Part shown: in pieces, positions 55,667 through 64,000 of the stretch | Layout of the letters: each line of letters starts with the position of its first letter | How positions within the stretch are numbered: the stretch's first letter is position 1 | Notes under the pieces: generated by a model | Database searches by the model: none | What the model was told of the DNA's origin: nothing | Seen by the model: the letters and a program-made list of their open reading frames with translations, nothing else | NCBI GenBank assembly: GCA_963823075.1 | Contig: CAWGKE010000023.1 | Location: 2,046,001-2,110,000 of the forward strand | Length of the DNA stretch: 64,000 nt | Direction of reading: 5' to 3' | Source: UBA4732 sp963823075 | GTDB taxonomy: Bacteria > Planctomycetota > Planctomycetia > Gemmatales > Gemmataceae | Translations under genes and position numbers: made by a program

Positions 55667-58600
55667 GCCAGCACATCGACCCCACGGAATCGCTGCCGAC
55701 GGGCGTAGCCGGGCGGATCAACCCGGTGTGCGACCGCTTCGAGAAGGCGTGGCAGACCGGCGGCCGGCCGCGGCTGGAGGAATTCCTCCCCCAGGCGGAG
55801 GCGGCGGACCAGCCCTGGTTGCTGCGTGCGCTGCTGCGTCTGGAGGTGGACTACCGCGGCCGCAGCGGCGAGAAGCCCATCGGCCGAGGAGTACCGCCGC
55901 CGCCTGCCCGAACACGCCGACTTGATCGACGGCGTCTTCCTCTCGGCGAACCGGCCGGCGGAGCCGTCGTCGGTCGGCGCCGACTCGGCGTCGCAACTCC
56001 CCATCCCACCGCCGACGCCGCCGCTGCTGCCGTCCGTGCCCGGTTATGAGGTCCTGAAGGAGCTGTCCCACGGCGGTATGGGCGTCGTCTACAAGGCCCG
56101 CCAGCTCGGCTTCAACCGAATCGTCGCTCTCAAAATGATCCTGTCGGGTTCTTACGCGGGGGCCGAGGAGCGGGAGCGCTTCCGCATCGAGGCGGAGGCC
56201 GTGGCCCGGCTGCAGCACCCGAACATCGTCCAGGTGTATGAGGTCGGCGAGCACGAAGGCAAGCCATTCTTCTCGATGGAGTTCTGCCCCGGCGGCGGGC
56301 TGGACAAGAAGCTCAACGCGACGCCGCTGCCGCCGAAGGAAGCGGCGCCGCTGATGGAGACGCTGGCGCGGGCGGTGCAGGCGGCGCACGCCAAGAGCGT
56401 GGTCCACCGCGACCTGAAGCCGGCCAACGTGCTGCTGGCGGAGGACGGGACTCCGAAGGTCGCGGACTTCGGGTTGGCCAAGAAGCTGGACGACGCCGGG
56501 CGAGACGCAGACCGCGGTGGTGGGTTCGCCGCCGTACATGGCGCCGGAGCAGACGTCCGGCAAGTCGAAGGAGATCGGCCCCGCCGACGGACGTGTATGC
56601 GTTGGGGGCGATCCTGTACGAGTGCCTGACAGGCCGGCCGCCGTTCAAGGGGCCGACCACGCTGGAAACGCTGGCGCAGGTGCTGGCGGACGATCCCGTG
56701 CCGCCGCGGCAGTTGCAGGCGAAGACGCCACGCGATTTGGAGACGATCTGCCTGAAATGCCTGGAGAAGCAGCCGGCCCGGCGGTATGACACGGCGGCGG
56801 ACCTGGCGGACGACCTGGGCCGGTGGCAGCGCGGCGAGCAGGTGCGGGCGCGGCCGGCGTCGCTGGGGTATGTGCTGGGGAAATGGGCGCGCCGCCACCG
56901 GACGCCGCTGGCCGTGGCGGCGGGGATGCTCCTGCTCTTGGCCGCGGTCGTAACGACGGCGTTCGTGCTGCTGCTGGGCGCGTGGGGTACGGCGCAGAAG
57001 AATTTCCAGACGGCGGACAAGAATGGAAAGGCCTTGCAGGTCGCCCTCAACGAGAAGCAGCAAACCCTCGATAGCCTTTATCAACAGCTTTCCCTCCTGG
57101 CACGCAGTTACGCAGATAAGAGCGAAGCCGCGTACCACGCGGGGAACCGCCGCGACAGCATCAACTGGATGCTGCGGGCCTATGAGGTTGCTCCCGCCAA
57201 GCACCCCGGACCCCCTGCGGCCGAGTTACCTCCGCCTGATCGCGGGTCGGGGCCGTGGCCTCTCCGACCTCGCACTCTGGCATGACGGCCCCGTGGTTGC
57301 GGCCTCGTTCAGCCCCGACGGCCGCACGGTCCTCACCGCCAGCGACGACGCGACGGCCCGACTATGGGACGCCGCCAGCGGTAAGGAACTACAACGGTTC
57401 ACGCATGCGTATAAGGTGGTTGCGGCGTCGTTCAGCCCCGACGGCCAAACGGTCCTCACCGCGAGTTGGGACAAGACGGCCCGGCTGTGGGACGCCCACA
57501 GCGGCAAGGAGCTGCAACGGCTCCTGCATGGGGAGGCAGTGAATGTAGCGTCATTCAGCCCCGACGGCCGCACCGTACTCACTGCCAGCGGGGACGATAC
57601 CGCCCGTCTGTGGGACGCCGCCAGCGGCAAGGAGCTGCTACGGCTCACGCATGACGTTGGGGTGTCGGTAGCATCGTTCAGCCCCGACGGCCGCACGGTC
57701 CTCACCGTAAGCGAGGTCTGGACCGCTCGGCTGTGGGACGCCGCCAGCGGCAAGGAGCTGCAACGACTCACGCATGACGGTGAGGTGTATTCGGCGTCGT
57801 TCAGCCCGGACGGCCGCATGGTCCTCACCGCCAGCTCGGACAAGACCGCGCGGCTGTGGGACGCCGCCAGTGGAAGGGAGCTGCAACGGCTCCCGCACGA
57901 GGATTGGGTGTATGCGGCGTCGTTCAGCCCGAGCGGCCGTACGGTTCTCACTGCCAGTCGGGACAAGACGGCCCGGCTGTGGGACGCCCGGAGCGGGAAG
58001 GAACTGCAGCGGCTAACACATGATGATGTGGTGCTGGCGGCGTCGTTCAACCCCGACGGGCGCACCATCGTCACGGCCGGCGGGGACGGGACCGCTCGGC
58101 TGTGGGACCCAGCCAACGGCAAGGAGCTGCTACGGCTGCCGGTTGAGAGCGTGGTGTATGCGGCATCGTTCAGCCCCGACGGCCGCACGGTCGTCACCGC
58201 GAGCCATGACAACACCGCGCGGCTGTGGGACACCGCCGCCGGCAGGAAGCTGCAACGGCTCTCGCATGACGAGGCATTGTCGGCGGCGTCGTTCAGCCCG
58301 GACGGCCGCATGGTTGTCACCGCGAGCGACGACAAGACGGCCCGGCTGTGGGACGCCCAGAGTGGCAGGGAGCTGCAACGACTCACGCATGACGGCGAGG
58401 TGTTTGCGGCGTCGTTCAGCCCCGACGGCCGCACCGTCCTTACCGCCAGCGGCGACGCCCGGTTGTGGGATGCCGCTTCCGGCAAGGAGCTGCAACGGTT
58501 AACGCATGGCGTCCGGATTTATGCGGCGTCGTTCAGCCCGGACGGCCGCACGGTCGTCACCGCCAGCCAGGACAAGACGGCCCGGCTGTGGGACGCCCAG

Positions 58601-59551
58601 AGTGGCAGGGAGCTGCAACGACTCACGCATGACGGCGAGGTGTTTGCGGCGTCGTTCAGCCCCGACGGCCGCACCGTCCTTACCGCCAGCGGCGACGCCC
58701 GGTTGTGGGACGCCCAGAGTGGCAGGGAGCTGCAACGACTCACGCATGACGGCGGGGTGTGGGAAGCGTCGTTCAGCCCCGACGGCCGCATGGTCCTCAC
58801 CGTGAGCGTGGACGGGACCGTCGGTCTGTGGGACGCCGCCAGCGGCAAGGAGTTGCAACGGCTCTCGCATGACGCTTCGGTGAATGCGGCGTCGTTCAGC
58901 CCGGACGGCCGCACGGTCGTCACCGCCAGTTTCGACAATACGGCCCGGCTGTGGGACGCCCAGAGCGGCAGGGAACTACAATGGCTAACGCATGAGGGAG
59001 GGGTGTGGAAGGCGTCGTTCAGCCCCGACGGCCGCACGCTCCTCACGGCCAGCGGGGACGCCTCGCTGTCCGATACTTGGTTGTGGGACGCCGCCAGTGG
59101 CAAGGAGCTGCAACGGCTCTCGCACGACGGTTCGGTGAATGCGACATCGTTCAGCCCAGACGGTCACACGATCCTCACCGCCAGTTCGGACAGGACGGCC
59201 CGGTTGTGGGACATCGGTTTCCTGTCCGTTCCCGATGAGGTGAACCCGAAGCGTTTGCGAGCCTGGGTGCTGGTCCGCACGGGCAAGGACTTCACGGCAG
59301 AAGGGACGCTGCGCCACCTGAGCAAGGCGGAATGGGAACAACAGCGACAGATCCTCGACGCCGAGGGAGGCGACTGGCAAACACCGTCCGACCCACAGCA
59401 ATGGCATCTCGCCCAGGCGGCCGACGCCGAGGCCCACCAAGCCTGGTTCGCCGCCCGCTTCCACCTCAACCGCCTTCTTCTGACCGATCCGAAGAATGCG
59501 GATCTCCTCCGGCGTCGGAACGAGGCGGCGGCCCACCTGCCGACGCCTTGA
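55663..59551 (+). CDS. membrane Ser/Thr kinase with 16 WD40 repeats, four apparent frameshifts
   Basis: The parts in order are an N-terminal region (MSQHIDPTESLPTGVAG) and a Hanks-type kinase with the glycine loop LSHGGMGVVYKA, Lys in IVALKMI, catalytic HRDLKPANVLLAEDG and DFG. These are followed by GSPPYMAPEQ and, after a break, TDVYALGAILYECLTG. A membrane helix (AVAAGMLLLLAAVVTTAFVL) and a WD40 domain follow with sixteen repeats of about 41 residues (first VVAASFSPDGRTVLTASDD, ending in TARLWD). Shifts are near 55879, 56493, 56585 and 57198. The repeats, enough for two propellers, lie outside the membrane. The coupled ECF gene suggests that the kinase controls it. Confidence 0.9.
58331..58710 (+). 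repeat. 140-bp identical duplication within the WD40 repeats
   Basis: Segments 58331-58470 and 58571-58710 are identical (240-bp offset). The duplicated part covers one full repeat and a shortened one (GDARLWD lacking three residues). It indicates a recent gain of repeats by recombination. Confidence 0.85.
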
Positions 59552-59665
59552 CCTTCCTCCGGCCGCTGACGCGACCCGGCTCGCCCTGACTGCTCTGGTG
59601 CGCCCGCCGCTCATCCAATACCCTTCAAGACAGGATACCGAACCATCCTGGAGGGTCCGCACCCC

Positions 59666-62600
59666 ATGCGACTGTTCCGCATCGCACCGCTCGTCCTCCT
59701 CTCCACCATCGTCCTCCCCTCCGTCGCTCCCGCCGCCGGGACCGTCGGCTACTACCGCCAACCGGCACTCTGCAAGGACGGCGTCGTCTTCGTCGCCGAG
59801 GGCGATCTCTGGAAAGTCGGCGACAAGGGCGGCGAGGCCGACCGTCTCACCAGCCACCCCGGCGACGAATCGCTGCCGGCCGTCTCGCCCGACGGCAAGA
59901 CCGTCGCCTTCGTCGGCCATTACGACGGTCCGGCCGAGGTCTACACCATGCCGCTCGCCGGCGGCACGCCGCGGCGCCGCACCTTCGACGCCGCGGAAGT
60001 CGTGTTCGTCGGCTGGACGCCCGACGGCAAAATCCTCGTCGGCACCGACGCCGACACCACCCTGCCGCAGACGCGCCTCGTCACCCTCGACATAAGCCAG
60101 AAGAACGTCGCCGCCCTGCGCAAGGTCGTCCCGCTCGCCCAGGCCGCCGACGGCAGCTACGACGAGGCCGGCAAAACGCTCTTCTTCACGCGCCTGCCGT
60201 TCCAGGGCAGCCACACCAAGCGCTACAAGGGCGGCACCGCCCAGACCGTCTGGAAATACGCCGACGGCGACGCCGAGGCGGCGCCGCTGACGGCCGACTT
60301 CACCGGGACCAGCAAGAACCCGATGTGCGTGGCAGGGCCGCGTCTACTTCCTCTGCGACCGCGACGGGGCCGTGAACATCTGGTCGATGAAGCCGGACGG
60401 TTCCGACCTCAAGCAGCACACCGCACACGCCGGCTGGGACGCCATGTCCGCGTCGCTCTACAACGGCCGCATCGCCTACCAGCTCGGCGCCGATATCCGT
60501 CTTTATGACATCGCTTCCGGGGAAGATCGCGTCGTGCCGATCACGCTCGAATCGGACTTCGATCAGGTGCGCGAGCATATCGTCCACAAGCCGCTCGACT
60601 ACCTGACCTCGGCCCATCTGTCGGCCGGACGGCGCGAAGGTCGCCCTGACGGCCCGCGGCCGGGTCTTCGTCGCGCCGGCCCGCACCGGCCGCTTCGTCG
60701 AGGTCGAACGCAAGCCGGGCGTGCGCTACCGCGAGGCCCATTTCCTGTCCGAAAAGGAATTGGTCGCCCTGTCCGACCAGAGCGGCGAGGTCGAGTTGTG
60801 GAAGCTGCCGGCCAACGGCGTCGGCGACGCCGAGCAGCTCACGAAAGACGCCGAGGTGCTGCGCTGGGACGCCGTGCCGTCGCCGGACGGCAAGCTCATC
60901 GCCCACCACGACAAGAACCTGCGTCTGTTCCTCTACGACGTGGAGAAGAAGGAGAACTGCAAGATCGACGAGACGAAGTCGCCGGACGGCTTCTCCGACC
61001 TGGCCTGGTCGCCGGACGGCAAGTGGCTGGCCTACGTCACCGCGGCCGGCAACCTGTTCCGCCAGGTCAAGGTCTACGGCGTGGACGACTGCCAGGCGAC
61101 GATCCGTGACCACCGACCGCTACGACAGCTGCAGCCCGGCCTGGAGCCCCGACGGCCACTGGCTCTACTTCCTCTCCGACCGCAATTTCAAGACGACCGT
61201 GGAAGATCCGTGGGGGACCTATCAGCCGGAGCCGTTCCTCGACAAGAAGACGAAGATATTCCAGATCGCCCTTACGGAAGGGCTGCGTTCGCCTTGGCTG
61301 CCGAAGGACGAGGCGCCGTCGGACGACAAGGCGGCGGGGGCGGCCGACGACGTGAAGATCGAGCTGAAGGGGATCCGGAAGCGGCTGTACGAAGTCCCGA
61401 TCCCGGCCGGCAATTACACCTCGCTGGCGGTCGGCGACAAGGTGCTGTTCTGGCTCTCGACGCCGGCCGGCGACAAGAAGGCGTCGCTCAAGGGGGCGGA
61501 CGTGACCACCGGCGACGTGGAAGTCAAGGACATGACGGACGACGTGAAGTCGTTCGAGCTGTCGCGGAACGGCGAAAAGCTGCTGGTGCAGAAGGACGAC
61601 GGCCTGTACGTCATCGACGCCTCGGCGTCGTCCTCGGTGGAGCTGGCCAAGAAGGACGTGCCGCTCGACGACTGGACGCTGACGGTCCACCCGCGCGAGG
61701 AATGGAAGCAGATGTTCGCCGAGGCGTGGCGGCTGGAGCGCGACTACTTCTACGACCCGCACCTGCACGGCGTGGACTGGCAGGAGGTCCGCAAGAAGTA
61801 CGAGCCGCTGGCCGAGCGCGTGGCCAGCCGGGCGGAGCTGGCCGACCTGATCGGGCAAATGGTGTCCGAGTTGTCCGCGTTGCACATCTTCGTCCGCGGC
61901 GGCGACGTGCGCAAGGGGGGGCAGGACTTCCCGCCGTCGTTTCTGGGGGCGGAGCTGACGCGCGACGAGAAGGCCGGCGGCTACCGGGTCGGCCACGTCT
62001 ACGAAACCGACCCCGACGAGCCGGAATGGGCCGGCCCGCTGGCCCGGCCGCACGTCCACGTCAAGGAGGGAGACGTGATCGAGTCGGTCAACGGCACGGC
62101 GACTTTATCGGTCGCGGACATCGGCGTCCTGCTGCGGCGGCAGGCCGACAAGCAGGTGCTGCTGCACGTCAAGCCGGCCGACGGCGGCGACGGGCGCGAC
62201 GTGGTGGTCAAGCCGATCGACGAGACGGACGCCGCCGACCTGCGCTACCACGACTGGGAGTATTCGCGGCGGAAGATCGTGGACGATTTGGGCAAGGAGC
62301 AGATCGGTTACGTCCACCTTCGGGCGATGGAGTCCGACGACTTCGCGGCCTGGGCGCGGGAGTATTACCCGGTGTTCACGCGGCAGGGGCTGATTATCGA
62401 CGTGCGCAACAACGAGGGCGGCAACATCGACAGCTGGATCCTCGACCGGCTCACTGCGCAAGGCGTGGTTCTACTGGAGCAACCGGGTCGGCCAGGCGCC
62501 GATGTGGGACATGCAGTACGCCTTCCGCGGCCATATCGTCGTCTTGTGCAACGAGAACACGGCGTCGGACGGCGAGGCGTTCACGGAGGGGATCAAGCGG

Positions 62601-62930
62601 CTGGGCATCGGCAAGGTGATCGGCACGCGGACGTGGGGCGGCGAGATCTGGCTCAGTGGCGACGACTATCTGGTGGACAAGGGCATTGCGACGGCGGCGG
62701 AGTTCGGCGTGTACGGCCCCGAGGGCAAGTGGCTGATCGAGAACCACGGCGTCGATCCCGATGTGGTGGTGGACGACCTGCCGCACGCCACGTTCCAGGG
62801 CGAGGACGCCCAGCTGAAAGCGGCCATTGCGTATCTGCAAAAGGAGATCAAGGAGCATCCGGTCGAGGCGCCGCCGCAACCGCCGTTCCCGAACAAGGCG
62901 TTTCCGGAGAAGAAGGCGGCGGGGAAATAG
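59666..62930 (+). CDS. tricorn-type S41 protease, four apparent frameshifts
   Basis: The protein starts with a signal peptide (IAPLVLLSTIVLPSVAPAAG). Residues to about 600 are TolB-like beta-propeller repeats, e.g. RLTSHPGDESLPAVSPDGKT, AWSPDGHWLYFLSDRNF. Then come a C1 helical domain (FAEAWRLERDYFYDPHLHGV), a PDZ domain (VKEGDVIESVNGTATLSVAD) and the S41 catalytic domain. That has FIDVRNNEGGNID-like text (IIDVRNNEGGNIDSWILDRL) and the catalytic Ser in ENTASDGEAFTEGIKRLG. Length and order match tricorn proteases (about 1085 residues). Shifts near 60336, 60620, 61105 and 62452 need correction. It degrades peptides outside the cytoplasm. Confidence 0.9.
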
Positions 62931-62952
62931 GCGGAGGGCGGGCGCCGCGTGA

Positions 62953-62958
62953 TACAAT
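62953..62958 (+). promoter_or_regulatory. -10-like box of the toxin-antitoxin operon
   Basis: TACAAT, within GATACAATAG, lies 25 bp upstream of ATG 62984 and 11 bp upstream of an AAAGGAG ribosome-binding site. No convincing -35 box is seen. Confidence 0.45.
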
Positions 62959-62983
62959 AGCGGGGGTGAAAGGAGAAGCAGCG

Positions 62984-63217
62984 ATGACCCGGACTGTGGA
63001 AGCCGTCTACGACGGCGCCGTCTTGCGGCCCGAAACGGCGCTGGGACTGGAACCGAACACCCGCGTCCGCCTCACGGTGGAGGTCCTGCCGGCAGCCGTG
63101 ACGGCCCCGGCTTCATTCCTCCATACCGCGCGCTCTCTGGAACTGCAAGGGCCGGCGGACTGGTCCGCGAACCTCGACCACTATCTCTATGGCGACGGCG
63201 ATCAACCCCGGGGATGA
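62984..63217 (+). CDS. AF2212-like antitoxin (DUF104 family)
   Basis: The 77-residue protein starts MTRTVEAVYDGAVLRPETAL, then LEPNTRVRLTVEVLP. This matches the DUF104/AF2212-like family, short proteins that pair with PIN toxins. ATG 62984 follows AAAGGAG. It overlaps the PIN gene by 29 nt, the usual antitoxin-first layout. The C-terminal part (SLELQGPADWSANLDHYLYG) is the likely toxin-binding segment, inferred from the family. Confidence 0.88.
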   Translation: MTRTVEAVYDGAVLRPETALGLEPNTRVRLTVEVLPAAVTAPASFLHTARSLELQGPADWSANLDHYLYGDGDQPRG

Positions 63218-63632
63218 GGTCTTCCTGGACACGTCGTACGCGCTGGCGCTGTCCGCGCCGACCGACCAGTTCCACGGCCGGGCGTTGCGCCTGGCGGAGG
63301 AACTGGAGACGGCGCGGGCGCGGCTTGTGACCACTCGCGCGGTTCTGCTGGAAATCGGCAACGCCCTGTCGCGGCAGCGCCACCGCGCCGCGGCCATCCG
63401 TCTGTTGCAGGCGCTGGAGGCGGACCCAAGCGTCGAAGTGCTGTCGTTGTCCGAGGAGCTGTACGCGCGAGCGCTCCAACTGTACTGCTCCCGCCTGGAC
63501 AAGGAATGGGGGCTGATCGACTGCGCCTCGTTCGTGGTGATGTCCGAACGGGGCCTGACCAAGGCGCTGACGGCCGACGAACACTTCCAACAGGCCGGTT
63601 TCCGGGCCTTGCTCCGCGAGGGGGACGGCTGA
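63189..63632 (+). CDS. PIN-domain ribonuclease toxin (VapC-like)
   Basis: The 147-residue protein has the PIN acidic set: Asp in VFLDTSYALALS, Glu in VLLEIGNALSRQ, Asp in WGLIDCASFVVMSERG and Asp in ALTADEHFQQ. It cuts RNA with the help of Mg2+ and is neutralised by the upstream antitoxin, with which it overlaps. ATG 63189 is preferred because it keeps the N-terminal strand before FLDTSY. The frame is intact. Confidence 0.9.
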   Translation: MATAINPGDEVFLDTSYALALSAPTDQFHGRALRLAEELETARARLVTTRAVLLEIGNALSRQRHRAAAIRLLQALEADPSVEVLSLSEELYARALQLYCSRLDKEWGLIDCASFVVMSERGLTKALTADEHFQQAGFRALLREGDG

Positions 63633-63672
63633 CGCTGACACGACTCCCTTCCCTACCCGGCTCGCCGGTCCC

Positions 63673-64000
63673 TCACTTCCGCCCTCTTGCTTCCCTTTCC
63701 ACGTCGGCCGGTAATTGTGCAGATACCCGCAAATGTCCTCTTCCCCCGCCAGGTTGTAGTAACCGTGGGCCATCAGGTCGTCGATGGCGCGGTCGTTGCT
63801 CCAGTGGTCCTGTTCCATGTGGTAAATGGCGCAGTAGGCGCCGGTGCGGTGGATGCCGGCGAAGCAATGGATCAGCACCGGGTAGTTGGCCGGGTCGCTC
63901 ATCACCGCGCGGAAGCGCTCGACGTTCTCCTCGACGGGCGGCGGTCCCTCGGCCGACTCCCAGTGGGCCGGCGGCAGGCGAACGTAGTTGATCTCCTCGG
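63673..64000 (-). CDS. dual-specificity (tyrosine) phosphatase-like protein, cut by window edge
   Basis: The N-terminus lies beyond the right edge. The visible part reads YVRLPPAHWESAEGPPPVEE and ends in the phosphatase loop LIHCFAGIHRTGAYCAIY, the HCxxGxxR(T) signature with the nucleophilic Cys and Arg. MAHGYYNLAGEEDICGYLHN follows. The expected TGA (63675-63673) is reached only if one A is restored near 63695 (RPTWKREARGRK). Otherwise the frame would run on beneath the PIN gene. It removes phosphate from Tyr/Ser/Thr or phosphoinositide-like substrates. The gene is convergent with the PIN gene. Confidence 0.8.
   Translation of the reverse strand, partial: RGDQLRSPAAGPLGVGRGTAARRGERRALPRGDERPGQLPGADPLLRRHPPHRRLLRHLPHGTGPLEQRPRHRRPDGPRLLQPGGGRGHLRVSAQLPADVEREARGRK

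Overview
The window looks like chromosomal DNA from a planctomycete, most likely a Gemmataceae-type organism. It is very GC-rich. It carries families that are typical of that phylum: DUF1549/DUF1553 and DUF1080 proteins, a DUF1559 prepilin-like protein, TIGR03067 and ASPIC/UnbV proteins, and an ECF sigma factor translationally coupled to a Ser/Thr kinase with a WD40 tail. No rRNA or tRNA gene was recognised.

Layout. (1) 1-1.55 kb: the end of a DUF3987 helicase/primase-like gene and a small gene. (2) 1.54-15.6 kb: a complete type I-E CRISPR-Cas locus, all transcribed on the minus strand in the order cas3, cas8e (cse1), cse2, cas7, cas5, cas6e, cas1, cas2, then an array of 85 repeats and 84 spacers. 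The array's leader end abuts cas2 and its trailer end cuts into a remnant of an XRE-type regulator. (3) 15.7-24.3 kb: mobile-element cargo. This holds an XRE regulator with a divergent promoter and operator, a small membrane protein, an ABC-ATPase/acetyltransferase fusion, small unknown genes, a RecA-like ATPase, an HTH protein, about 1.7 kb of hairpin-dense DNA without a credible gene, a SWIM zinc-finger protein and a tyrosine integrase at the right end. (4) 24.3-64 kb: ordinary planctomycete chromosome. It has secreted and surface proteins, a large PAS hybrid histidine kinase, a PurA paralogue beside a vWA protein, UbiX, MFS, ferredoxin, a di-haem peroxidase, ADP-ribosylglycohydrolase, a SpoIIE phosphatase, glycosyltransferases, PP2C, the sigma/kinase pair, a tricorn-type protease, an AF2212-like/PIN toxin-antitoxin pair and a dual-specificity phosphatase cut by the right edge.

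How the parts work together. The Cas proteins form Cascade (Cas8e, Cse2, Cas7, Cas5, Cas6e), the nuclease-helicase Cas3 and the adaptation pair Cas1-Cas2. Four-nucleotide ATGA overlaps join cas3/cas8e, cas8e/cse2 and cas7/cas5, so the operon is translationally coupled. The integrase and the replication-like genes suggest that the left 24 kb, possibly with the CRISPR locus, is an integrated element whose other end lies outside the window.

Caveat. More than twenty genes or gene parts need a single-base shift to read through, and the sites are spread over cas genes, island genes and core genes alike. Several are runs such as GGG read as GG. This looks mostly like uncorrected indel error from long reads rather than gene decay, so each broken gene is annotated at its inferred full extent with the shift position noted. 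Spacer counts, repeat positions and inverted repeats were read by hand from the sequence. No database search was possible.
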